A DNA stretch of 64,000 nt from Gavia stellata (lineage: Eukaryota > Chordata > Aves > Gaviiformes > Gaviidae), in contig NC_082597.1 in assembly GCF_030936135.1 (NCBI RefSeq), forward strand, positions 80,334,495-80,398,494. The letters run 5' to 3'. Each line of letters begins with the position of its first letter. Position 1 is the stretch's first letter. Of this stretch, positions 50,701-60,775 are shown piece by piece. The notes beneath the pieces are model-generated. The model saw only the letters and a list, made by a program, of their open reading frames with translations, was not told the origin of the DNA and did no database searches. Both the position numbers and the translations under genes were made by a program.

Positions 50701-52117
50701 TACACTTGCTCATTAAGTGCTATGTAAGTTAGATCTGGTCAGCACGGCTTGTTTTTTAGCAGTGCACCCATAAATTTGTGTTGTCCTTGATGACAGGTAA
50801 CGGTCGCTCTCCTCCACCGAATGGGTTGACTCTGTTACACAGTTCAAGTGGGGGATGTTGTCTGAACTGGGGGCTCCTGGTAGACCGGGAGTACTCAGCG
50901 GTGATTCCCTGAGGCCGCTTCATCGTCAGCGGTGACCTTCCTCTGGGGGGTAATTAGATGGGAGAGGTTAGGAAAAACAGTGATAAGAGGAGGCAGCGGG
51001 CTAAAACTGGTCAGCGTGTGCCCGCTCCTGCCCTTCGCTCGGCAGCCACTGTGGCCGGGCGCCAAGTCCCGTGCGAGGAGACCTCTTTCCACCATGACAG
51101 AGCGTGGTTGCAGGATGCGTTCCAACTGCTCAGACATACCAGTTTGAAGAACCATTATAGTGGAGCAACTGGGGTTGTCGAGCACAGCTACAGCAAGCCG
51201 AAGCAACCAGGCTTCAGGTGTGTGCTTGAGGGCTTGGAGCAGATCTATTACCAAGCTCTCTGAATATATGGTATAGCTTACAATGTGTAAACTGGCTTAA
51301 ACCATTTGCCTTGGCTCACGTGCGTATGGTACTAGCAGCTATCGGCTGAATCCCGCCTGGAGTTTACAGGTCTGGCTGAAGAGAAAGTTGGGCTGTGAAT
51401 TCTAAAGGCTACCTTCGTCACTCAGTGGCAGGAACAGCACTGCAGTTCCTGTCATTGTAATCACGCTAGAGCTGTGTTTGGGTACTTACTGTGTTTAATT
51501 GCATGGCTGATTTACTTAATGTCTCTCCTGGGGTCACTCATAACACATTTATTTTTAGGATTCGGGGAAATTAGGGACACTAGCAATCTGTTGTGGTTCT
51601 CTCCCAAGGCAGGAGTTTTCCAGACGACGATGGTAAGAACAGCAGTGGCTTAGTCGCAGAGTAACCTGGCTAAGCCGATGAAATTAGTACTGGCAACTAT
51701 GGTAAAGCTTAATGCTTGCAAAGGAATGATCTCCACTGAAAATATACTAAAGGTGTAAGCGGAGGCCATGAGTTCTCTGGGTTTGGATAACTTGGAGGAT
51801 ATGCGTATAGTTTATTGGGAAATCCCTGGCAGTGCCTCTTGGCCTTCAACCCTGTAAATAAAGAATTTTCTGATCAAATACTCAGCGTTTGGGTGTAGAA
51901 CTGAGGTGGTCCTATGTCCTTCCTGGTGCACAGCTATGAATCATTCTGTTTCACGACAAACTTGTGTCCCAACGGAGGAGCTCCTTTGTACCTGGCTGGT
52001 AGCTCCAGTGGGGCGTCTAACATGCTTCTTGGTTGCTTTTAGGAAAACCGACGTGCTGAAAAGCCTGTGGTAACAGTCGGCCTAATGTGCCTCGCTCTGC
52101 TTGTTGTTTTTAAACAG
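44758..52117 (+). other. BORCS5: BORCS5 last intron, second part
   Basis: No exon is supported. A possible MIR relic on the complement lies at about 45680-45735. A GC-richer block with several CpGs spans about 50540-51260 and has open frames on both strands but no recognisable protein. Near the end, the branch and pyrimidine region 'cttgttgtttttaaacag' leads into the last exon. Confidence 0.65.
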
Positions 52118-52348
52118 ATGGACCTCTCTGTGGAAACTCTTTATAGCTTCATGCAGGAGCGCCAGAAGAAGTATGCCAAGTATGCGGAGCAGATCCAGAA
52201 GGTCAATGAGATGTCTGCCATCCTCCGCCGTATACAGATGGGCATCGACCAGACGATCCCGCTGATGGAGCGGCTGAACAGCATGCTGCCGGAGAGCGAG
52301 AGGCTGGAGCCCTTCAGCATGAAACCCGACCGGGAGCTAAAGTCTTAG
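52118..52348 (+). CDS. BORCS5: BORCS5, last coding exon with stop
   Basis: The exon follows TTTTTAAACAG (acceptor AG at 52116-52117) and encodes 76 residues plus TAG (52346-52348). It begins [20 protein letters not shown] and ends [14 protein letters not shown]. This is nearly identical to the C-terminus of human BORCS5 as remembered, which differs mainly at the last residues and at IPLMERLN versus VPLLDRLN. The segment is highly charged with heptad-like spacing of Leu, Ile and Met, consistent with the coiled-coil helix through which BORC subunits assemble. It joins in phase 0 to the exon ending at 33916. The open frame extends 51 bases upstream into the intron by chance; the junction residues and the AG fix the true exon start. 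Confidence 0.96.
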   Translation: MDLSVETLYSFMQERQKKYAKYAEQIQKVNEMSAILRRIQMGIDQTIPLMERLNSMLPESERLEPFSMKPDRELKS

Positions 52349-52890
52349 CTGATCCGGCAGGCTCCCCCTCCTCACCTTCCATGCTCCAGCGTTCAGCACA
52401 GACGCTCTTCCAACGGGCTGGGCTGGCAGATGTTTGGAGCGGACGGCAGTGCTGCCTGACTCTCTGCCAGGGCATCGGAGGAAGAGCAGCGTCAGCTGCC
52501 AGAACTGCGCAGCCAGGAATCCAGGAGCTCCCTGGTCCCGTCGTCTGGAGGAGAAGATGATTTACCATTCTTTCATCTCCCTCCTCTTGCCCTCCTGTCT
52601 CCTTTACCACTACCACCGCCCGTGCCGAGACATTTGTTTCATTGCTGTGACTAGATTGGGGTTTACAGAGGAGTTTTTCTTTCATCTGATTTTTTTTTTT
52701 AACTAGAAAAATTCAAAGGGATACAGGGTGTGACAGATGCTCTAACATGGCTTCTGTGCCACTGGGGTTTAGATGATTAGATGGCTGGCAGGTATTTCTG
52801 AGATCCCCTGGCCTTGGAAATACGTGTGTTTTATAGGTGAAAGTGCGGGAGCAAGGAACTGGCTTATTAAAATCTGCCTATTATCATAAT
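52349..52890 (+). other. BORCS5: BORCS5 3' UTR (minimum extent)
   Basis: Sequence after the BORCS5 stop. The first plausible polyadenylation signal is the common variant ATTAAA at 52866-52871. It is followed about 30-50 bases later by GT-rich sequence ('tggtttgcatggcagggttt'). Canonical AATAAA hexamers occur only further away (55536-55541, 56573-56578), so a longer 3' UTR of 3-4 kb is also possible. No other gene lies between. Confidence 0.4.
52866..52871 (+). terminator. BORCS5: Candidate BORCS5 polyadenylation signal ATTAAA
   Basis: This is the nearest signal-like hexamer after the BORCS5 stop, with downstream GT-rich sequence in the normal window. ATTAAA is the second most used animal signal. 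The alternatives further downstream at 55536 and 56573 are canonical AATAAA. Confidence 0.35.
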
Positions 52891-53511
52891 TAACATGGTT
52901 TGCATGGCAGGGTTTTGGCATGCCCTCCTCGAGGCTCCTGTTTTTATGGGCTCGCTAATTTATGAGGCTGTAAAGGAATAACTGTTCCAGATATGTACGT
53001 CTGCTAACGTTAAGCAAGCCTTAGTGTTCCTCTCCCCCTTGCCTTGGCAATGTCCCCATGCCCCAGCTGGTGGCATTTTGTGTCCCTCACCTTGCACAGT
53101 GATTCTGACAGGCACTGGCACTGACCTGCTCACTTTGCATCCCAAAGTTGGACACAAGGTGTCATTTTTATTGGGACACTCTAGTTATCTTGGTGCTGTC
53201 TTTTTCTACCAGAGGGATGCAGTTGTTTCTTTACCTTCAAGTGTATGGAGTTGGAGGAGGGAAGATACGAGAAGCCCTTTAGATCTTCTCCTCGGCTTAG
53301 CTGCCATCATGCCGAGAGCTTGCCTGAGCGCGGTGTTTAATGACTGAAACCCCATGGCCCTTTGGGACCGCGCTCAGCGAACTGCTCCAAAGGCAACAGG
53401 ACGTTCTTGCCTTCTCCCAAGCCGAGGGCCTAGCTGGAAGGCAGGCAGCGTGTCCGTGCTGCCCGGGCGCTGGCCTGGCCCGTAGCAGATGGGTTGGTTG
53501 CCAAGTCCGCC

Positions 53512-53640
53512 ACTGCTCTGCTGGCTGCAGGCAAGTTGCAGCACCTTTCTGAGCTTTGGTTTCTCCCTGTATAAAATGGGGGGATATTCTACACGCTGCT
53601 GTAAAAATATTTACGAATCTAGAAATGTTTAACAGCCTGC
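53512..53640 (+). repeat. Probable MIR SINE relic
   Basis: 'gcaagttgcagcacctttct' followed by 'gagctttggtttctccctgt' and 'ataaaatgggg' follows the MIR core ('caagtcacttaacctttctg', 'agcttcagtttctccatctg', 'taaaatgggg'). The AT-rich continuation resembles the MIR 3' half only loosely. Confidence 0.55.
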
Positions 53641-55918
53641 GTCACCATTGCGTGGCAGCTCTTGTCTGCAGCAGAAAGGGCATGAAACCAGAAGCGAGGA
53701 GTTTGCTGGGTCAAGGATAAGTTTGTGTGTGTTTATGTTAGTTCCAGGATGCTGTTGCTGGCGACGAGGCAGAAGTGTGCCCGTGAACCCCAAGGGTTGT
53801 TGTACATCAGGAGCGCAATTCCAGTGGTGAGGACAGCTGTCTGAGAGAGTCAGTGTGACAACCCATCTTCCAGTACAGCACAAGGCTAGGTGACTTGCCA
53901 AAGGTGACTTGCTTCGATATCTCTTAGTACTTAAGGGTATGTAATCAGCAAAAGATGGTCTCTAAGCATTTGGGAGTAAGAGCAAGGTAGGTTTTTGACA
54001 GTATTAATTGCTGCCTGGTGGCAGGAAGCAACAGCCGCGTTCTGTTGTTGCATTCCCAAAGGCCGTGTAGCCTAGGGTGAATTTTGTGACGCAGACTGCA
54101 GCCGACTTAGATGTGTATCTGAACCGTAGCAGTGATAGGACCCCAGGGCCTGCTGGACGCTGTCTGAAAGCAGGGTCCCATAGAAATGAAGCCCCCTGGA
54201 ATGATGCCCGAGGAACAGCGATTGACTGCTTGAGAAGAGGGCAGGGAACGCAGCAGATTTTCTAGTAAAGGCAGCAGAGCGGTCCTGGTTGTCTACTGCT
54301 TCCACCCCAGAGTTGTTACATAGTTGTATATACATACGTGTATGCTGTATGTTGCACGGGATATAACATCAGGCTTCCATCCTTGCTCATGCGTCCTGCA
54401 GTATTTTGCACTTGGCTTGTTAAAAGCTTACATGAGACTTAAGCAGGTTTTCATGGGCTGTTGTCATAGCCATGGCCATGAGGGTCCTCATTGTCCATCA
54501 CTGAATATGTCTCTGCCTCCGGCCATCAGACACACCAGAATATTCAGCGGCTTTAAATAGCAGCTGCAGGCGTTTTTGTCCTCCTCGTCCAGATGATGCT
54601 GTCTGGAAATTTAGAATGTGCAACATTCAGCCGTCTGCCAGACGGGATCATAGATATCCCACACCCTGGCGTGCTGGAAGCCTATACCAGTGGGAAGATC
54701 CCGATATTGGATCTTGAGGCAGGGGCTAGGCTGCAGATGCTCTCTCCTGTAAAGCTTCTAGGCATTTGGCCTCAAGCTATTAAGTATCAGATCAAAGCAT
54801 TGCTCCGTGTGGTGCTAATGAGGGCAGGCGAATAGTGTTCCTGTCTTGAAAGCTGCAGGAGCGAGGGCTGCAAATCGGTCCCTTCCTTAGTTGCTGTAGA
54901 ACACCTAGACATTGGGCTGATAATGGGAAAAAATGCTTCTTCCTATGAACACCCGCCTTTAAGGTTGTGGATGTGCTGCTGGGCCTCCCAGCTGGAACTT
55001 TCTGAGCAGAAGGGTAAGTTGTAAAAAACGGCAATAGCGTGACTAGAAAGAAATCAGAGTTGAAACGTGAAGGTTGATCTCTTCCAAAGCACGCAGGTCA
55101 TCACCCTCACTCCCCAGGAGATAGTCTCTTGCATGGGTACTGTCAGGTAATGTGCACCCTCTAACTGTTCTCAAACGATGGTTTACAGTTTTATTTAAAA
55201 CATTGTCACTGGCTTCGTTAACTCCAAGTCTTTGGACCTCTTGCTGAGGGGAAGACATACCCTGCCACGTCGTCTTGAGCTGCTTGGGTGCTCCTTGTTC
55301 GCTTTGCTCTGCACGCTGCTTTCAGCTTCATCTCAGATGCAGGTGATGCTCAAGGGGAGACTGGTGCTTTACTCCCTTTCCTGCTGTTTAGCAGGAGATT
55401 TGAGATGTGACTGGAATTACCTTTCTGCTTACGAATTCCCTTTTCCAAGCCAAACGCTGTTGGAGAAGGCCTCAGGTATCTCTCACGAATGTACTAGCCA
55501 TTACTTCTACCACAAAATTAGCGCTGTGAACAGAGAATAAACTGCTGCGCTCCACTGAAAACAAACATTTCTGCCCTTTTCTGCTTTCTGGGTGGGGTGC
55601 GGTCTGGGGCGCAGGCTAAGCTTCTCGATACGCAATCTTCTGAAAAGCTGGAGAACAGGGTGAGTTTCGGGGTCTGCGGTTCCCCGCTGGCCTGAGCTGC
55701 TCGGGTTCTTCCCCGACTCTGCTGTTGCGACCCCCCCCTTTGTGCTGGCGCTTGTTGCATCCTACGCTGGTCAGTGTGCTACACCCGCAGAAGGGGTGTG
55801 CTTTGTTGTTTCCGTTGTTTTTGTAATTTAATGCATTGACAGGGTGCTAAAGTGCCAACCTATCTGCAGGGCGATTTCTGTGAAGACCCAGTGAAGGGGA
55901 CAGAAAAGAATTGTGGGG

Positions 55919-55980
55919 TTTTTTTTTAAAATATATGTATTTTAAATTAAATATATTTAAATATATTTAAATATTTAAAG
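55919..55980. repeat. AT-rich self-complementary low-complexity tract
   Basis: A T run is followed by about 50 bases of A and T with a single G, including imperfect repeats of a ten-base TTTAAATATA-type unit and the palindrome TTAAATATATTTAA. It is expected to melt or extrude easily. No coding content. Confidence 0.75.
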
Positions 55981-56572
55981 TGTATTTTCCCCTCCTTTTA
56001 AGCTTTTACACAGAAGGAGTAGAAATACACCTTTTCACAGGCCCACTCATTGCATGAGCCAGCCCCTCCCTCTCTGTCAGACTGCGTGCCAGGGGTTTCC
56101 TGAGGAACTATTGTAACGTCCCTCCTGTTCCGAGCTGCCAGAGTGTATTTCGATTACCAGCCTCGTGGCTGAGCGCTCCTTGGTTTATGGGTTATTATCC
56201 TGTTCGCAGACTTGCTCTGCTTTCGGCTGCCTATGTGCTATGTGTCCCACAGCTCCAGCATTAAAACGTTTGGTACCGCTCTTTTCCCAGTGTGTTGTTT
56301 CTCTGATTGCCTTGCCTATTCTTCATTTACAGCGCCCCACTCCTTGCTGCGATGCCTACGGACAGTACGCACACCTTAGCGTGGGAGGTCGTATCGTAGC
56401 TTTACTGCTTTGTACGCAGAACCCACCTTCGTGCCGTGGAGATGGCTGGTTTCAGCTGCCCTGGGGCTGCCTCTGCCCGGGGACTGTAACGAAATGTGTG
56501 TCCTGGAATGAAAAGAAATGTTGGGGTTTTTGGTTGCTCTCCCAATTCTGGTTGGCACTGATGCCCAGTTGA

Positions 56573-56578
56573 AATAAA
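56573..56578 (+). terminator. Candidate distal polyadenylation signal AATAAA, + strand
   Basis: Canonical AATAAA followed directly by GT-rich sequence ('gacgtgcgtggcggtgcttg'). If BORCS5 transcripts extend this far, this would be a good end point about 4.2 kb after the stop codon. No transcript evidence is available. Confidence 0.25.
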
Positions 56579-57755
56579 TGACGTGCGTGGCGGTGCTTGT
56601 GCCTTGCCAGCAGTGGGGTGGGACCGTGGTTCAGCTGGCTGCCTACCTTATCTGTGTGTGCTGGCAGCCTCTTGGAGATAAAGAAGAGGGTCTGGGATTG
56701 ATGGCCTCAGACACTTGATAAGACTGTGGCTTCCCCATGCAAAGCACTCGTGGCGTGAGACACGCTCTGCCTGTTTTGTTAGGGCGCTTGCACCTTGTGT
56801 GCACCCAACAGCTTTCCTAAGATTCAGCAGGAAGAATAAACATGAGCAGCAAAGTATTTCTCATTTCTCCCCGCCCTTACCTGCCTGTCAAAAAGAGGCG
56901 ATGTCCTGATAGATACTTTACATCGGTTCTTTGCCAGATCGCAGAAGGAACTAGAGCTGGGCAGCCTTGGGCAGCTTGGCTTCCAGCCTGGCCCCTACCC
57001 TGCCGGCGGCTCCTCTCCTCCCGATTCTTCGTGCATCGGGTTGGTTTGTACTTTTAGCCAAACTTCAGCCTCTTTTCAGCTGGTCTGTAGTACTTCTCCG
57101 GGGGTTGTCGACTTGCTTTCAGCTGCCACAGGTAGGTTTTAACTTCTTCGTAATGCGAGCCTGCACAGGACAGCAAGGGGACACGGAAAGGAGGATAGCT
57201 CAGCCGGGGTCCCCAAAGCCAGCCGAGGCAGCTCTGAGGTGGTCGCGGGTGTGCTCGGCATTCCTTCAGCATTACGGAGCTAGTCCTAAGGCAGGGGAGA
57301 GGAGAGGAGCGTTCAAAGGGCAATTCTTAATGTCAGCTGCCTCAAATAACCCTTTTGTCTTTTTAAAAGCTTTGTATTTTAACAGATGGAGCACTGACAT
57401 GGGGAAGCTGTAGAGGTAATGAAATACAATGGCCCTACTGTAGGACAGTAACACCACCAGGAATAAATGACGACGGCTGTAGATTTTGTCAGGACCTTGC
57501 TGGGGGTGTTCCCGATGTAGCCTTCAAATGAAGCATTTGATTCTGTTCTCTTAATTCTGATGCAGGCTGAATTGCTGAGAGGCACAGCAATACTGGAGGC
57601 TCGATGGAGTGTCACAGAGGTTGTTAAAGACCAAGCAACCGGTTTTCAGCAAGATGATAGCAAAATTTTGGTTTTTAAAACAGCAAGGGGCAGGTGCTGT
57701 AAGAAGAGCTGATTGCTGTTTGCTGAGGCAAGCCCAGCTTTGAGAACATTCTGTG

Positions 57756-57787
57756 ATGGAGTTGTTTCCTGCAGGAAACAGCTCCAT
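57756..57787. repeat. 32-base near-perfect palindrome
   Basis: The two 16-base halves are reverse complements except for one pair (a G-T pair in RNA), with no spacer. The centre is CTGCAG at 57769-57774. An AATAAA follows at 57791-57796 on the + strand. It can form a long hairpin in RNA or a cruciform in DNA. Confidence 0.8.
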
Positions 57788-60202
57788 GCTAATAAATTTA
57801 GAAAATCAGTGGTTTAGAGGAGAATAAGTGAACGTACCTGCAGGAGAACGCTCTTTTCCTGGCATTGGGAAAGCAAAAGCGATGATAGACTCTCACCTAC
57901 TGCACAGGGGGTGCTGCACCAAAGAGAGAGGCAAACGTACAGGGTTTTGGGGGTGGTTTCAGTTTTGTTGTGCTTAAAGTGATCTGATGCCCCAGCCTCA
58001 TCGCTGCCTGCAATACATCACACTTCGGCTTTGTACAGCAGTGCGCGTGGTGAGGGTCCCTGCGAACAGCAGCTGAAATCTGCACCTCAAAGTGAGCGTT
58101 CCCTTCCAGCGTGGCTGTTCTCTAAACGTCCGTTTTACAGCATTTAACGTGCTAGGAAAGCAGCCCCAGCCCAGAGGGGTGGCTGTTGCGGGCTAGAAAT
58201 AGCTCCCTTTCCTTTTCTATTTATAGTGGCTCTCGTTAATATTCTCGAAGTGCAGAATAGCCGAAGGCTTCGCTGCAGAAACACTTCAGTTTGCCTTAGA
58301 GCAACCGTTTGGGCCCAAGAGCCAAGACGTTCTCTGTAGGCGCGGTTCAAAGGGAAAGGCCAGTTGCCAGGCTAAGCCGATATATTACGAACACCGTTAT
58401 TCTACCTGAATTCCCAGTTGCGGTTTTGTGTGTATAGTATAACAGCGGTATTGTATTATAAAGCTATAATGTCTGAAAGTACTAGAATAACTCTAGTTTT
58501 ATCTCAGAAACTTTAAGAACAAATACAGGCTAGCTAGGTGTTTAGTCAGGGTATGGCTATCTAGTCACAATGTCTAAGTAGGCAAGTTTGGCTGAATCTC
58601 AGTAATTTCAGATTTAAAAAGGGGCAGGAACAGCCTTACTAGGAGTCTGTGCTGTCCCCAGGAGAAGTGCCAGGCCACTGTTCTGGGCTTTTGACATTGC
58701 CACTTCCTCGTAGAAATCAATTTAAAACTTGTGCTGTGAATCAAAGCGTAATGAGCAGCTAGCCGATGAACGTATGGTGAGTAAAAACAGCAGCCCCCTC
58801 AAAAGTAGGGCTACCTGATCCATGCTGGGGCAGGTTTGCCCTGTTTTCAGTCCACCTCACTCTAGGAATTTAACTGTGATGGCTAAATCAAGAGCCCGGT
58901 GACCTCAGGGACCCCTTCCCAGTAATGCCAGTCAGTGAAATGAAAATTAAGCGTTGATGACGTTGCGTGAGACACATTGGGTTTTGGTGGGAGATGGAGT
59001 CGGACTGTCTCTTTACAGAGCTGCCTACTGGCAGGGGCAAGAGCGGAGGGATGGAGGAGCAAGAGCGGAGCGAGTCCTGCAAAGCAGGCAGGAGGAGGAG
59101 TGGTGAAAGTGGAAGTGCACGCTTCAAAAACCCGACCTTAAAGGGAACAAGCAGTTCGTATGAGGGCTAGTCTCACCTACTGAGATCAGAAGTGGACTTT
59201 GGAGTAGGGTGAGGGAAGCTTGAGCAGGTAAACCTTAGAAGATTGTCAAGTGAACCTGTTCTGTAGGACAACGAGCTGGTGCCATTTAGGTCTAGTATTG
59301 TGCGTGGTACTCGGTTTACCGTGCAACGGGTGCAAGCTTTCTATGTACTAGGTGGTACGTCTTGTTCGTCCAAAGCAAGCGTAACACCCCACGCAGATTG
59401 TTACTTGTGCTGTGGCTGACGGTATGGTCTCCTCCAGGGATGCCAAAGATTCTGCATTTCCCTTTCTGAGATTATGTGTTAAAATTATCTTTAAAAAAAA
59501 CGCTTCTATTACTGGACCTGAGTTTGAAGATGCCATTACACAAACTTATAGGTCTGACCTTTGCCATTTAAGGATATAACCTTAGCAGCCATATTCTACT
59601 GCAGGATTTAATTTTAATGTATGCTACATTTGTATAAGCTATGCTCTGAAGGAGCAATGAGGGGCATACCCCTCCCTCAGCAATCAGAAGTCGCTCTGAA
59701 TGCTTCAGGACTGGCCCAATCAGTCAAAACAAGTATTTAAACAAGTAACTAAATTCTTCTTTAAAGAAGAAGTATGGGAGGCAAGAAAAAAACCCATGTA
59801 GTCCATCCTAGATAACAATTAATTTGAAATACTTGCTTCAGAAAGACAGTCACGGGGGGGCAACGGCACGAGGCATTGTAAGGCGTTAATGCAGAGAAGT
59901 GCCGCTGCTGCTGTTGAAGGGAGCAGAAGAGGTGGGGTGAACAGGAACAGGTAAGAGGCTGGAACTGTTACCAGTGCTGTAAAATCACCGCTGCTCGCGA
60001 CGAGCGGTCCAAAGCTACCCAGTCTGTGTCATTCGTTAACAGGCATGCATCTGCAAAGGATACAGAGGACAAGGACGAGCCCCCTGCTTGTCCTGTGTGC
60101 GGGGGAGCGGGTCCCGCTGCGGGCAGGTAACGCACACTCCACAGCCAGAGGCACACAGGCTCCTTCCTCAGCCGTTCTATATAAACAGGTACCATTTTTG
60201 AT

Positions 60203-60208
60203 TTTATT
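60203..60208 (-). terminator. DUSP16: DUSP16 polyadenylation signal AATAAA
   Basis: On the complement this is the first canonical AATAAA after the DUSP16 stop. GT-rich text follows on the same strand about 40-70 bases further (complement of about 60130-60165, with GTGTGCC and GTGGAGTGTGCG), as expected for a downstream element. Confidence 0.55.
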
Positions 60209-60744
60209 TCATCATAACATACAGGTAATGCTCATGACACAAGATGAGAAACTCCCATCTCTCTGAACCATTTAAACAGCTTGCCATACACCAAAGAACG
60301 TTATATTCATATTGAACATGTACACATTTCCCCCCTCACATCCTCCACTTTGCTTTCCAAACTGCTACAAACCATTTCCAGCATTGTTCAGGTATGGGAC
60401 ACTTGTTCAGACAGGAGACAGGGGGTTAAGGCTTCCTCCTACAGGAACCCGTCCCCTAAAAATACTGAGCCTACAGCTTTGATTCAGTCAGTGACTATAG
60501 CGTATTGGCAATCACAAGGAGCCAGAAGACCAGGTTTCAGTTCCTCAGAAGGCGATTAACCAAATGAAACCCAAACGTACATATCTGTATGTATAGAGAG
60601 AAGGGGAGAACACACGTGTGAAGGAGCATGAAAGACAGGAAGATTCTGCTTCTGCCTCTAAGGATTGGTTTGTGTTAAGCCCCACTTAGACATGAGCGTT
60701 TACTGAAATCTGGCTGAGAGGAGCACTGCTAATTTGTTTACGTA

Positions 60745-60775
60745 CATATATACACACGCAGAGTGTGTATATATG
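60745..60775 (-). other. Perfect hairpin in the probable DUSP16 3' UTR
   Basis: Arms CATATATACACAC (60745-60757) and GTGTGTATATATG (60763-60775) pair perfectly over 13 bases around a 5-base loop. On the DUSP16 sense strand one arm contains UGUAUAUA, which fits the Pumilio recognition element UGUANAUA. By symmetry the same octamer is present on the other strand. Confidence 0.75.

Larger units (their letters stand above)
52891..60184. other. Region between BORCS5 and DUSP16 3' ends
   Basis: No protein gene is recognised. The stretch contains a probable MIR relic (53512-53640), an AT-only self-complementary tract (55919-55980), + strand AATAAA hexamers at 55536, 56573 and 57791, and a 32-base near-palindrome at 57756-57787. 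Open frames are short and appear on both strands. Part of the left side may be the 3' UTR of a long BORCS5 transcript. Confidence 0.55.

Noticed and set aside
50540..51260. CpG-containing block considered as a CpG-island promoter
   Set aside because: CpG density is modest by eye, there is no first-exon candidate, and the position near the end of a BORCS5 intron gives no support.
53884..53912. Tandem GGTGACTTGC words considered as a satellite or MIR fragment
   Set aside because: Only two copies are present, and the similarity to the reverse MIR core ('cttgcccaaggtcac') is too short to call.
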